From the NCBI GenBank assembly GCA_002778195.1, contig PCDI01000005.1, positions 1,471,427 to 1,535,426 of the forward strand: 64,000 nucleotides of DNA, in the 5' to 3' direction. The position numbers were made by a program, and so were the translations under genes. The notes under the pieces are model-generated. The model made no database searches and was not told where the DNA came from. It saw only the letters and a list, made by a program, of their open reading frames with translations. The first letter of the stretch is position 1; every line of letters starts with the position of its first letter. This document shows positions 1 to 11,436 of this stretch, piece after piece. The stretch comes from Raffaelea ambrosiae (lineage: Eukaryota > Ascomycota > Sordariomycetes > Ophiostomatales > Ophiostomataceae).

Positions 1-67
1 ATGCGTCACTCGCTGTTTATATTATGATTATTATGATTATGACTTTTTGTTTTTGGCCTTTCCAATC

Positions 68-1247
68 TCACGCGTCACGGCCTTCCACGTCTCCCCTTGG
101 CCTGCCGTACCCGTCCGCATAGCCTCCGCCGTACCGGCTGCCACGACCTTGGCCGTAGCCTCCGTCAAACCGGCTGCCTTCGTATTCGCCCCCCTGGTCG
201 ATGTAGTCGGTGTCGTCGGTGGTCGGGTGGTGGCGATGGCGACCGTCTCCAACAGGGTGCGTGTTTCTTCCAGCACAGTGAGAGTCTAAGCACGTTAGGA
301 GCGTACGGGCACAAAAAAAATATAGAATAAAATAAAAAATAAAAAAACTTCTCAGACCACGTACAAGGAACAGACCGCAGCGTCACCGGCGTACACCGGC
401 TCGGCATACTCGACGGGCTGAACACGGCATAGACGATGCCGTCGGCGGCCAGACAAAAAAGGGCGGCCCCGCCGGAGAACTGGCTGTCGGACCACTGCAA
501 GACGCTGCCATCGAGGTGGTTTGTGCTCGTGCCGCCGCCGCCGCCTTGCTGGGTAGGGGGGCTATGGGTGCTGTCCCGAACGAGGGAAAACCCCCGGTTG
601 ACGGGCCCATCGGACGCCTGGTGCCCCACGAGCGGCTGGTACGGGTTCGTCCGCGGGCTGGCCGAGACGGGCTGGCCGGCGACCAAGAGCTGGTCGTGGC
701 CGACGAGGGCGAACCCGGCGGCGTCATGGCAGTCGAGGGTGGTGGTGCCGTCCCTGGAGACGAAGGATGTGGTGGTGGTGGTGGACGTAGAGGCCGACGG
801 CGGCGAAGACGTGGCCACTGCTGCTGTGAAACGGTGGCGGCGGCGCAGGGCGGGACCGCCGCCCGTGTTGCGTCGTGCGAGTAGGCCGTCGCCTGCCGAG
901 GCCATCGTCGTGGTCTCGACAGCCAACAAGAAACGTCCAGCAAGGGAATGGCTTCTTCATGGTGTGTGCGTGTGTATGTGTGAGTGACATGATTTTCCCC
1001 AGAGAGAGAACAGAGATACCACTCACGATGGAGACCCGGCCATGGATACGCCTGTCTGGGACGAAGCAGCCTGGGGGGCGTACAGCCCAGAGCTGCCGAG
1101 GAGCGCGACGAAATACTGGAGGAACCCCATGCTGGTAGCAACAACAAGAAGATAGGCGACGACCACGAGGCACAAGACAGAACGGATTGTGAAAGATGGC
1201 GGGAACACGGGGAGCATGTCTCTTTTTGTCGTCAAAGAAGTTGGCAT
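68..1247 (-). CDS. Hypothetical membrane-anchored/secreted protein with Gly/Tyr/Arg-rich C-terminal tail
   Basis: I do not recognise this gene. The model is three exons: 1247-1027, 951-365 and 285-68 (341 residues). Intron 1 runs from GTGAGT to AAG (phase 2). Intron 2 runs from GTACGT to CTTAG with a CTAAC branch point (phase 1). Both joins keep the frame, which supports the model. Residues about 20-45 form a hydrophobic segment (FTIRSVLCLVVVAYLLVVAT and following), a signal anchor or signal peptide. The middle is Ser/Thr/Arg-rich and low complexity. A compact block follows (VLQWSDSQFSGGAALFCLAA, then GIVYAVF and a Cys-Pro segment) with spaced cysteines, as in extracellular fungal proteins. 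The last 60 residues are rich in Gly, Tyr, Arg and Asp (GGYGQGRGSRYGGGYADGYG). A second possible start is Met11 (position 1217). Function unknown; a wall- or surface-associated role is only inference from the anchor. Confidence 0.6.
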
Positions 1248-3801
1248 GCCGGGGAGGAAGGGAGGGATCGTATAGAGAGAGAGAGAGAGAGAAAGAAAAG
1301 AAAAAAAGCTTCAAGCACGACGACGGGCAGCGAATGTCGACAACGTTGTATGTGTTTGTCCTTTTGTCTTGTGTGTTTCAATCCAGCTTGGCAGCCATCT
1401 TCTCTTGTGGTATATGAACGAACGTCTCGTCCAGACGAATCGATGGATGTGTACAGGACGGGGAGGCCAAGTGATAAAGGAATGGCAGATCGTCAAGAGT
1501 GGATTGGCGCGTCGCCAAAAGAATGCACCAAGAGGCCAAGGCGCAGTGAAGCGACAGTCCGGGGCTAGAACACCACCCACCGCCCCCCCCCAAGGCCAAC
1601 CGGTAGACGCCTGACGGCCTCGGCCCACCAATTGGCATCAACCCATACCTGTACGGACACTCGGAGCATAACAAAACGAGGTTGCGTCCCTCGTAAGCAT
1701 GTCATCGGCCCCTCCTCATTGACTTCCCAGTAAGGCAGGAAAGAATCGTCAAGACGAGCGGCACGATATGAAAAGGGAAAGGGGAGGGGGGCCCAGAAAG
1801 CAGAGGCACCGTGGCATCGGAACACGCAGGATGTAGAAAAAAGGAATCCCAAATCAAGAATAAGAACAAGTCGCCAAGTGGCCCAATGGTATCTAGGCGT
1901 GCACGAACTGCGGTGTACGAGCAGGCCCAGAGGAGAACACGAGACGGACAGTGCGCGCGCGATTCAGATGAAAGTACAATGTGCTCGGGGGCGGCATCCT
2001 CCAGACCAAGCTTTGCTGCTAATATAGTATGTGTCGTACTCGGACCTCACTGCTACCCTACGGCTACTGCGCAGACAGGACCCGAGACCGAGCGGGTCTG
2101 TCCACTCGCAGTCTCTGGGTCGGTCTGTCCAGACTCGAAGCATAATTGCAGATCACCGTCTGACAGGGGGGCGGTGGATCGTGGACCAGAAAGACGAGAA
2201 AGGCTCCGGAGAAGGGATCCCAAGTGCATCTCGAGAGCAAAAGAGATGGTCGGCAGGACCAGCTCTTGCCCCGGCACCACTTCTTGGTGAGCAAAGAATG
2301 GAGGCGGCTCGCAGGCAGCGGCTTGCAGGAAGGGGAAAAAAAAAAGGAGGCAGATAGAGATGACGATGAGACAGCGGGCGAAATTGCAACGGTTTTTGGC
2401 CCAATGGCAGATGGAAGGGATGTCATTTGGAGGCCATTTAGGGAGGGACACTTTGGCTACTGTTTTGCCCTAACTAGTTGTTCTCTCTTGCCGCACTGCT
2501 GGTATGATTAGCGGCCTCTGACCGGATTCCGGGGCTTTGGCCAACTGTGCTCATGGATCTTCCTTCCTAATTAAACCAGACCGTGCAGGTGGCGCGCTTT
2601 TTTTTCTAAAAAGAGGGAAAACATGTATAAAAATGAAAAATTCAACCTGGTTTTCTTCCCGAGGCCTTATTTTGTAGGGACTCTACGTCGGTATGCAAAC
2701 TCATGCGCAGAGAGGTGTAATAGACCATTTGTGCCAATCTGCAGTGGCCGAAGTGGAATAAACCCCCTATAAGTGGGCTGTGAATACGAGATTGGGAGGA
2801 ATAACTACACAGTCAGTCGCGCAACAAAGGGGAAAAGCGGAAGTGTAGAATTGGAAAGTGGTAACGGCCGCAAGAAAGAAGGCGAGAGCCAAGAAAATAG
2901 AGACAAATAGAGCCAATAAATAAAAAGACGAATAGAGGAATAGAGCCAAGAAAGAAAGAGACGAATAGACGAATAGAGCCAAGAAAAAAAGAGACGAATA
3001 GACGAATAGGGCCAAAAAGAGACAAAGAGACAGAACACCAGGACAACAGAGCAAAAAAGAAACGCGAGCAGAGTCACCCCCTGACCTGGTCCACCCTGGA
3101 CAAGAGAAAAGCCGTTGGACACTCCACATGGCACAGACTTTTGGGTCGTGAATTATGGAGCCCAAGGCGGCATGGAGACGAATGGTCATATCTGTATCTT
3201 GCCGCACAAGACAAGGAGTGTTGCTCTTTCTGGGGCTGAGCAGCCTCCCCATTCGTCTCGGCCATGCCGTGTAACATATGACCGGCCAGCTATACGGTGT
3301 AGCCACTGCCCGCCTGGCAGTGTGGGCTTTTTGGACGTTGCACTCACTACATGACGGCGATGCCTTGTTCACCGATGCGGCCTGGCCTTGTCTACCGAGC
3401 ACCAGCAACGTGCATATGTCCGCTGCTATTATGCTATGCCCTTGTTTCAGAATGGGTAGCACTTTCTTAGGTAACTGTTTTTGGGGTGGACTTTGGGGGG
3501 GTCTCTTTGCCTCTTGTCATACCGAACAGCCCTTTTTGGCCAGTACGGGGTTCCATCGTGACTTTGGGGAAATGGACGTCTTGTTGTCTTGTTCATGCGA
3601 GCGGAAGGTTCTTTTTCTTCTTCTTTTCTTCTTTCCAACACCACACTCGGGGGAATCCATGATCGCGTTTCTATTTTCATCGGTTCTCCAGGTCTCCACT
3701 CCTTTCTCTTGTCCGTTTTTGCCTGTTTTGCCTCTTCTTCGGCATCTCCTTTTTTTTTTTTCCCCTCTCCTTCATTTCTTTTGTGTTCATCCCACTCCTC
3801 C
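1248..3801. other. Intergenic region, no credible gene
   Basis: About 2.55 kb between the anchored protein and the thioesterase gene. It starts with a GA-rich tract at 1277-1294 upstream of the first gene and holds a 33-bp minisatellite (2885-3030) and pyrimidine-rich stretches near 3600-3800. The open frames here are low complexity and have no matching splice signals or recognisable domains. Confidence 0.5.
2885..3030. repeat. 33-bp minisatellite, about 4 copies
   Basis: The unit begins AGAGCCAAGAAAGAAAGAGA and continues CGAATAGACGAAT. Starts at 2942, 2975 and 3008 are exactly 33 bp apart; an upstream shortened unit starts at 2885 and is 24 bp from the one at 2909. Copies differ by a few substitutions. 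On the minus strand it gives a spurious repetitive hydrophobic reading frame. Confidence 0.85.
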
Positions 3802-5012
3802 TTACAGCTCCGACTTGCCCTCCTCCTTGGGCGGCAACACCTTGCTCAGGAACGACTCCACATCGTCCATCTCCTCGGGGCACGCCGAATGGCCCATGCC
3901 GCTGTTTTTTTTTTGTTAGCAGCCGTCTTCAGTGACAAGAGGATAGATAGGCTTGTGTGAGGGGAGGGGGAGGGCCCACATACGAGTACATCTTCCAGTC
4001 GACTGGGTAGCCCAGGTTCACCAGCATGTCCCGCGACGCCTGCCCCAGCTTCGTCGGCACCACCGGGTCCACCGACCCGTGGCACTGCAGGATCGGCGTG
4101 TGCGCGTTCACGTTGGCGGCGCCCTGGGGGAGGTACGTCGACTCGAGCTTGAGCGACAGGACCAGGTAGGTGCTCATGGCGAGGATGCCGGCGAGCTTGT
4201 GCGGCGACGTGAGGCCCGAGAAGACGGCAATGGCGCCGCCCTGGGAGAAGCCGCCGAGCACGATGCGGTCGGCGGGGATGCCGGCGTCGATCTCGGCCTG
4301 CACCAGCTTCTGGAAGTAGTCGCGGGACGCCACGATGCCGCGCTCGTCCTCGTTGCGGCGGATGCCGTCGATCGAGCCGTCGATGACGGTCAGGTGGGCC
4401 GTTAATTCCGGCAAGCTCAGAGACGCGAGGGAGCTCACAGGACTTACAATGTCATACCAGCCTGGCATGCGGAAGCCCTGTCGGGGGAAAGTGTCAGGAC
4501 GTGAGGACAAGAAGGGAAGCAAGAGGAAAGCAGGGAAGACATCGTGAAGATATCCAAGAGAAGCAAAAAAAAAAACAAGAAACCAGAACGATAAGCGTAA
4601 AGGAGTCAAAGAGGAGAGAGCAAGAAAGTAAACTTCAAAAGAACCTCTCGAAAAACATCCCCAAGACACAAGCCCCGGAACAACACCCGAAAACACACAG
4701 GACACCCAGAGACAACGACAAGAACAGAACTTCCCGCAACCAGCCACCGCTCTCCTTCCAGCTTCGACGGTCTTCTCAAAACTGCAGGCTGGCCGCCTCC
4801 TAGGGGCTGGCACTCACTCCATTGCATGTGATCGGTATCGAAGGCGCGTGCGGAAGCACAAACTTGACCTCGTCCAGGCGCTGCCGCCGCCGCCAGTTCT
4901 CCACCGCCGAAGCCCAGCCGTGGCCCGAGTCGCCCAGCCCGTGGGCAAAGATCACCGTGGCCGTATGGCGGGCTGCCGTGGCGGGGAACACCAGGGGGGC
5001 CGATCTGGACAT
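3802..5012 (-). CDS. APT1: Acyl-protein thioesterase 1 (lysophospholipase-like serine hydrolase)
   Basis: The family removes palmitate from cytosolic and membrane proteins such as Ras and G-alpha and can hydrolyse lysophospholipids. Model: exons 5012-4818, 4477-3984 and 3901-3802 (262 residues). Intron 1 is GTGAGT...CGACAG (340 nt); intron 2 is GTATGT...AACAG. The protein has the alpha/beta-hydrolase layout: VIFAHGLGDSGHGW (oxyanion region), NGGFRMPGWYD across the first splice, nucleophile Ser in GGFSQGGA (about residue 142), Asp in HGSVDPVVP (about 202) and His in GMGHSACPEE (about 234). The start at MSRSAPLVFPAT matches the family's usual N-terminus. About 19 extra residues between WYDI and IDGSIDG begin with GTAAGT and look like a failed or non-canonical intron (see findings). 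Without them the length fits the usual 235-245 residues. Confidence 0.93.
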
Positions 5013-5789
5013 GGTGGGTGATGGGGCGGGTGGTGCGATGGCAGTAGTAGCAGGTGGAGCAGTGATTATACCCAGAGAACTGTCTCTCTTCTCATCAGTC
5101 AAACGCCTAGCTAGGGTCAGTATGTCAGCAACGTCCCAAAGTCGACCGTCTGCCGGCCTGTACTTGTATTGCTTGTCTGTGGAGGGGCACTGCCAATTTG
5201 GCGCCAATTGGCCGCCACCAGCCCGCGGCATCAGTTTTGTTTCGGCATTGGAAATGATTATCTAATCGGATAAACTGCTTATACATACCTCCTAGCTCAT
5301 CCCTACTGCAAGGTACATATCCGTCTTTCCGACCACCTTCCGGGCCAACAGACAAAACAAAGAACAAAACGCAAAGAGAAAACAAAAAGAGAAAACGTAC
5401 AGTACAGTTATGCCTTTCTTTCTATTGGTTTATTCGTACCAAAAAAAGGTAAAAAAAAAAAGGAAATGAATGTGGGTGCGTTCTATATACAGATTCGTCC
5501 TCGCAAAAACGCCATGACCTGAAATCACCCAGATGCATGCCTCCTCTTGTTTTGGAATTTCGTGGTTTCCCTCCCGTCTCATAACCGAATTGCCTAGCTC
5601 TTCCTTTCTCGGGCCCGACCCTTAATCCTCCCGCCCCCCTCTCTCATAGCGCCCAACGTCCAATACGTCCAATGAACCCCAGCATCCCTTATGTAATTCT
5701 TAAAGTAGATCTTTCTCGAAATTTAAGTAGTACAGAGACAGCATACAAAGTAGACAGCCACCACTGAGAATGAATCACAGCCCCGTGGC
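5013..5789. other. Intergenic: APT1 upstream region and GYP2 3' region
   Basis: 777 bp between the start of the thioesterase gene and the stop of the Rab-GAP gene, both on the minus strand. A/T-rich runs near 5440-5465 may belong to the 3' end of an mRNA or the APT1 promoter. I see no gene. Confidence 0.5.
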
Positions 5790-8700
5790 CTAAGAGTCAA
5801 ACTCAATGATCCGCTCTGTTGTCGAAGCCGATGCACCGCTGGTACGCCGCGGCAACGGTGGCTGTGGTTTCGATTCATTCCCAGCCTTGCCGTCTGCATT
5901 TGCTCCATTGTTGCCGCCGTCGGCCTCCGCATCTGCACCTGACAGTAGATCCAGATCCGAGGACCGCACACTGCGTCTCTCTGGATCCATGATGGCCTGG
6001 CCACCGGAGATGGGCATGGGAATGTCGTCGTCGTCGTCGTCGTCATCGTCGCCACCGCTGGTGCGTCCTGCTTGGCCAGGCACAGCATTCATCTCAAGCT
6101 CACGCTGTGCGTCTTCCATGCGCTTGCGCACCTCCGCTGCCACCCGCATGCCGTCCGTCACGATGTTATCGAGGACGCCACGCAGGCCGCGCGTACCGCC
6201 GGGCAAGCCCTGGCCGGATGGCAGACCAGGCGAGCCCAGGCCGCCAGCACCGCCGCCGGCACCACTGAACACCACACCACCACCACTGCCGGCGCCAGAG
6301 CTTCCGCTGCTAAAGGCGGCGGCGGCGGCTCGACCGGCGCCGATGCCCAGATTGGCAAAGGTTGTGAGGGCACCAGACGAGTTGGACGAACCGGTCGACA
6401 GGGCCACACCCTCGACAATGTGGAAAGACGAGGGGAAGGAGGACTCGAAGAACTGCTCCAGAAGCTCGTCGGCGAGCACGACCATGCGGAAGGTTGGCAG
6501 CGTAATGTGCAGCGGGTTGGACGGGTCCAGTGCGACATTGGCGCGCTCTGACTCGGCCTTGGATACGACGCGAGGTCCACCCTTACTTCTTGCCGTGTCA
6601 ATGGCCAGGTGCTTGCTCGACTTGCCTTGCCTGGGGCTGCCCTGGGGCGAGAGAGACAGCAGGTCTTCCTCCTTGCTGCCATCTCCATCCTCGTCCTCGT
6701 CATCGCTTTCAATGGTGAACGCATTAGGAGGAGCAAGGCCACCCTCGTCTTCCCCTAGCTTGTCGGCTTTCGTCTCTTTTTTCTTCTTCTCGTTCTTCTC
6801 GCCCTCATTCATAGGGTGGTCGGGGTCAGCGTATTCAAAGCATCGGCGGATGAATGCGCTCACACTGCCAAGGAATCTCTCATTAACAGATATCCCGGAT
6901 GGCAGTGGACTGACAGAGCCGTTGATGCTGCTGCTGCTGCTGTTGAGTCCGTTGGCTTCTTGTGCGGCCTGGCTTTCAGGGCTGAGTGTGCCTTCCAGAC
7001 CACGACGGGACAGGAACAAGAGCGTCTCCGACATGCGCAAAATGCCCTCGCGGTCAACGCGGCCATCTCCGTCGTCATCGTACAGCTCGAAAAAGTAGTT
7101 GATCGTGCCCATAATGTCCCTCTTGCCCTTTATACGAGCAATGCCACTGACAACGTTCTGGAGCGTCAGGGCACCGGCAGAATCACTGTCCCAGCGAGAG
7201 AACAGCCGCTGAAGGAACTCGTGGTCCGCTGGTTCGGGGCCTGTACCCCACGGGCCCAGCGGCACCGAAGAATGGCCGTTCCCTTGGCCACGGAGAGACG
7301 AGAAGTAAGCAGCAGCGGACGCTGCTGAGAAAGAGCCGCCACCGTTCTTATCGCGGTCGGCGAAGCTCTCGCGCATCGGCGTTGGTGGTGTGTCGGCAAT
7401 GGCCCATTTGGACATGCCGGCCAGGAACTCGCGGAAGGCGTCGTAGTCCATGAGGCTCGAACTGCCAGCGTCCGTGCCCATACGACCCGCCTCGGTTTCG
7501 GCGGACGGTGCCGTATGTTGCTGCTGCTGTCTGTGTTGGTGGGAAGCTGTTGCGCCAGGTGCTGAGCCAGGACCCGTAGTGTCTGGTGGGAGGCCCGCCT
7601 TGGCTCGAGCGCGTTGCTGGCGCTGTTGGCGTTGCCATTGCTGCTGTTGCTGGTGCGCAATCTGCTCTTGGCGCTGCTTCAGAGCCAGTTGGCGCTGCTG
7701 GCGCTCGTACAAGACGCCATAGAAGCGGTCGTACAGGCCACCGAGCTCGGCGGTGGTTAGGACCTTGCTGTCTGGACCCAGGTTGCGGAGGGCGGTACGC
7801 TTAGTGAAGCTCTCAATGTTATTGAGCACGGCCTCCTTATTCTTCTGGCGCAGGTCGGCGACGGTGGCGTTGGTGATGCCGGAGAACTCCTTGAAGGCCA
7901 CAACCATGAGCTCCTGAATGCGGGTAACGGTGCGCAGACGCGGATTGTCCGAGCGGGGGTGGGCGGGCTCGTCGAGGCGCGCAAAGTAGGCCTTGAGGAC
8001 GGAGATGAAGGCGCCGTCGTCCGTGGCATCCAGCAGCTCCTCGCCATTGATGCGCAGAATGGCAAGGCCGACCTGGAAGAGGACCTTGGGGCCTTCCACG
8101 AAGAAGACGTCGAGCACACGGAAGGCGTAGATGAGCGGCATGGAGTTGATGTAGAGCGAGAGAAACCAGGGCAGGGAGACGACGGACAGCTGGACGTCGC
8201 TGCGGACGAGATGCTCCCAGATGATGGGCATGGTCTTCTCGACAAGAGACTCAAAGACCTTCTGGTCGAGCAGGGTGCCGTACATGGTGGTGGAGTAGTA
8301 GCCCGGGACAAGGCGGTCGCACAGTGTGTTGAGCAAGAAGAAGGCCTGCGTCTCGGACATGTAGATCAGCAGAGCGGCAACGACAATGTTCATGGCCTGG
8401 CAATAGCCAACGTCTGTGTTGACCCAGCTGTAGGCAGTGAGCACGCGGCGCAGGCGGCCGATGCCGTCTTCGCTCTGGAAGCCGGCGTACTCGGGCAGAC
8501 TACGGTTGAGGTCCTTCTCGATCTCGTCGATGGCGAGTGATTCCTGGCCCTCAAACTTGGCCAGGGTGTCGGCGTAGAGGGTGGGGTTTTCGAGGCGCAG
8601 GTAGATGGAGCCAGATGTCTGCTCCCAGATCTCCCCGCGCAGGCGGTTGGGCAAACCGACACGGATCAGTTTGTAAAAGGTGGGCTGGCGGACCAGAGTC

Positions 8701-9575
8701 AGGTTGCGGCCGCTTTCGCGCAGGTACTCGGCCCAGAGACGCATCTTGGCGCGGTCGCGCAGCTTTTTGGCGTCACCGGGATACCGATAGACCATACCGA
8801 GGCCGGCATCGGGCGGGACGAGCGACGTCTTGCGGTCTTCGGGACGCAGCAAGTACTCAGAGTAGCATTCGGAGACGACACGGCGCAGCTTGGCGATTTG
8901 GCCGACGGCCGCGCGCAGGCCCTTCTTGAGGCCGTCACAGAAGCGCTCGCAGGCCTGGCGCGAGCCGGCAAGCTCAATGGTGACGCGTTGTTCCCGGGGA
9001 GGAGTTGTTTTGGCGACGGTGCCATCGCCGTTTTTGGCGTCCTTGTCCTTGGCGCCCTCGTACAACATGCCATTCCATGTGGTGATGGACAGGCAGAACT
9101 GGAAGGACTGCGTATGCAAACGCTCAACACGGCGGATGGAGCTGAGGGGGAATGTGAAGCCTTTGCCGCTGGGGCCCTCGCCGTGTGTCTGGCCAGTGAA
9201 AGCAGAGGCTGTGGCGTGGCTGGCGCCAGCGACGAAGCTTGAGGGTGCGGTGGAGAAGCACAGATAGGACTCGGAGAGGTGAAGACGGCCCGCGTATCGA
9301 TAGGCAGCGCTAGATGAGGCAGCCTCCTTCTCGGGCAATTGAATTGTTAACTCGGCGGGTATCTCGTGCAGCGGGTGCTGTGTGGAAGGCAACCGGAACT
9401 GGGCTTGAAAGAGGGCGGCCTTGGATGGATGTTTCTTGCTGGAGTCGGATGAGAGCCCGGAGAGGAAGCCGGCCGGCGCGCCGGAATGGCCGGAACTGTT
9501 GCCGGAGCTGGAGGCGGTGGCATTCGGATCGAGCAGCTGCTGAGCGCGCTGAACGAAGCTCGAAAGATTCATCAT
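5790..9575 (-). CDS. GYP2: GRAM/TBC/EF-hand Rab GTPase-activating protein (Gyp2/Mdr1 type)
   Basis: A single exon of 1261 residues. A GRAM domain lies at about 75-165 (RYAGRLHLSESYLCFSTAPS). The TBC domain follows at about 300-520: VGLPNRLRGEIWEQTSGSIY, then the catalytic Arg finger in IEKDLNRSLPEY and the Gln finger in VGYCQAMNIV. Gln/Arg-rich coiled or disordered sequence comes next, then an EF-hand at about 825-850 with a full calcium loop (DDDGDGRVDREG). An acidic, low-complexity tail follows, with a Gly/Ser/Ala-rich stretch. This order matches yeast Gyp2/Mdr1 and animal TBC1D8/TBC1D9; such proteins stimulate GTP hydrolysis by Rabs of the Ypt6/early recycling class. The start is the first ATG of an ATG-ATG pair in a strong context (GCCGCCACC); the frame upstream holds no other ATG. 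The Asp repeat at 6029-6052 and the poly-Gly stretches are expansion-prone. Confidence 0.95.
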   Translation of the reverse strand: MMNLSSFVQRAQQLLDPNATASSSGNSSGHSGAPAGFLSGLSSDSSKKHPSKAALFQAQFRLPSTQHPLHEIPAELTIQLPEKEAASSSAAYRYAGRLHLSESYLCFSTAPSSFVAGASHATASAFTGQTHGEGPSGKGFTFPLSSIRRVERLHTQSFQFCLSITTWNGMLYEGAKDKDAKNGDGTVAKTTPPREQRVTIELAGSRQACERFCDGLKKGLRAAVGQIAKLRRVVSECYSEYLLRPEDRKTSLVPPDAGLGMVYRYPGDAKKLRDRAKMRLWAEYLRESGRNLTLVRQPTFYKLIRVGLPNRLRGEIWEQTSGSIYLRLENPTLYADTLAKFEGQESLAIDEIEKDLNRSLPEYAGFQSEDGIGRLRRVLTAYSWVNTDVGYCQAMNIVVAALLIYMSETQAFFLLNTLCDRLVPGYYSTTMYGTLLDQKVFESLVEKTMPIIWEHLVRSDVQLSVVSLPWFLSLYINSMPLIYAFRVLDVFFVEGPKVLFQVGLAILRINGEELLDATDDGAFISVLKAYFARLDEPAHPRSDNPRLRTVTRIQELMVVAFKEFSGITNATVADLRQKNKEAVLNNIESFTKRTALRNLGPDSKVLTTAELGGLYDRFYGVLYERQQRQLALKQRQEQIAHQQQQQWQRQQRQQRARAKAGLPPDTTGPGSAPGATASHQHRQQQQHTAPSAETEAGRMGTDAGSSSLMDYDAFREFLAGMSKWAIADTPPTPMRESFADRDKNGGGSFSAASAAAYFSSLRGQGNGHSSVPLGPWGTGPEPADHEFLQRLFSRWDSDSAGALTLQNVVSGIARIKGKRDIMGTINYFFELYDDDGDGRVDREGILRMSETLLFLSRRGLEGTLSPESQAAQEANGLNSSSSSINGSVSPLPSGISVNERFLGSVSAFIRRCFEYADPDHPMNEGEKNEKKKKETKADKLGEDEGGLAPPNAFTIESDDEDEDGDGSKEEDLLSLSPQGSPRQGKSSKHLAIDTARSKGGPRVVSKAESERANVALDPSNPLHITLPTFRMVVLADELLEQFFESSFPSSFHIVEGVALSTGSSNSSGALTTFANLGIGAGRAAAAAFSSGSSGAGSGGGVVFSGAGGGAGGLGSPGLPSGQGLPGGTRGLRGVLDNIVTDGMRVAAEVRKRMEDAQRELEMNAVPGQAGRTSGGDDDDDDDDDIPMPISGGQAIMDPERRSVRSSDLDLLSGADAEADGGNNGANADGKAGNESKPQPPLPRRTSGASASTTERIIEFDS

Positions 9576-11436
9576 GGTGGCGGCGAGGAGGGGGTAAGCC
9601 AAGGGGGGGTTAGTAGCGAGGGTTGTGGAAGCTGTAGAAGCTGTAGAAGCTTTAGGAGCTGTGCAAGCTCAGTGTCGGCCTAGTTCACAGGAAGGAAGGA
9701 AAATTCGCAGAAGGATCGTGTCGCCGCAATCCGTGTGAAAGGTCGAGAGAGGGATACGCTCGTAGCTGCGGTCAATCGAAGAGATATCGGAGCTTCGAGG
9801 ATTGTTACGGAGGTCGTCGGTCGAAATCCGAAGGGAGAAACGGATCAAAGCCTGGTTTCTTTGTTCCCCCCGCTCTAGTCTGTCCGGCTCCCCCAAAAAA
9901 GAGAGAACGGCGGAATTGCCTTCGTAGGTCGGGAACTCGCTCGTCCTTTGGTCCAAATTTGTCGATGGCAAGCTTGAGTCGTGCCTGTATGCCCGACTGG
10001 AGCTTCGGGAGAGGGGCAGAGGCAGAGGTAAGCTCCGAGAAGGGAAGCGAATGAGGGCGCGAGAGTGAAAGCTCTCACGGTCCCACGGATAGTTGTCTAT
10101 AAAGGGGCAGACAAAAATGAAAAAAGGGAGAGACTCGAACGCGGGATGGGCTGGCTGGCCAGAAAACAACCACACGGACGCGTGTCTATCCGTTCTATTG
10201 CATCGTAGCTAGGCGCTGGCACACCGACAGACGGCAGATCGAGGAAGGAAGCGAGACAGTGGCCGAGAAACGGAGGACGCGGGAGAGACACAAGAACGTT
10301 GTAGAACTGGAGCGGAGCAGCGAATGGAGAGAAGAGATGGAAGCAAAGCGTCCCGTCTTCCTTGATGATGGTGTCTGGTCGAATAAAACAGCGACTTGCA
10401 AGTCACACGAGCTGCTGCAGCGAGAACAGCAAAGAGACAGAGACGAATGGATCCGCGAAAGGGGGGCAGGGGCCCAGGTTAGCAGCCGTTGGATGCGGTG
10501 AGGCTGCAAGCAAGAGCTGAATGGACGGGAACCAAGAACAAAAAAAAAGTACGAAGCGAGAGTGTGTTAGAATGGGGATGTCGGCAAGGGAAGCCCGAAA
10601 GGGGGGTTTGTGAGGAGGCTTTGTCAGACCGACACAGGAGAACTGACGAACTGGGAAGGGACGACTGGGACCGACGGCTGGAGGCGCTCCTGCTATTTTG
10701 GCGGTGTTTGTCTGGTCTTGGCCTGTCTGGGCTGGGCTCTGCCCACAACGCAGGTCTGCTGCTGCGGCACGTTTCGGGGGCGCTCGGGGCACCTAGAATC
10801 CCTAGATAGTGGGGGCGAGGCCTTGTCGCTACAGGGGGCTCCAGGAACACAAACGCGCCCAACAATGCTGAGCTAATGAAGAAGCCCCCCTAATACTATC
10901 CTCCCCCATGGAAATCACCCGCAGTCGCCGCAAGGCGCTAAAAAGTTCAGCCCTGCTGCGTCTCACCCGAATCAGCCTCAGAAGATGTGAGATACTACAT
11001 ACGCTGCAGATACGAGCTAGTAGGCTGGCCGTGTTCTCGCGTGCTCGTATGGCACGCTCATTTCTCAAGCCTCTTCAAGCTCCTCGCTGGCATCCCAAAC
11101 ATAGCAGCCGTTGCAATGGTGATCTGCGTCCGAGCCCACGTACTTTCCGCTATCATTTGGTCACGTGATTTACATACAACCCTACGTCATCCAGAACCCG
11201 CAACTCCTACGCAGTCAAGACACGACACGATCCTACGAGGACGATGGGCAGAAACAAAACTCTACGGAATATCCATGGCTGGAAGCATGCCCCTACAAGG
11301 AGGGCAGAACCGGTTGAACACAACGGCTAGACAAATCTAATGTATTGCAAACAAGAAGGTCACCAGACATGATCCTTCTGTCCGAGAGCCTCTTCCCTCT
11401 CTCGAACAGTCTCACCGACACTCACGACGACACCAT
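9576..11436. other. Intergenic region upstream of GYP2, no credible gene
   Basis: About 1.86 kb, containing the promoter and leader of the Rab-GAP gene and the 3' flank of glutamine synthetase. A short direct repeat (AGCTGTAGAAGC) sits near 9631-9655. Several Ser-rich minus-strand frames exist at 9669-10509 but have no domain or splice support. Confidence 0.45.

Noticed and set aside
9573..9602. Extension of the Rab-GAP N-terminus to 9602
   Set aside because: The apparent Met there is a TTG codon; the first real ATG is at 9575.
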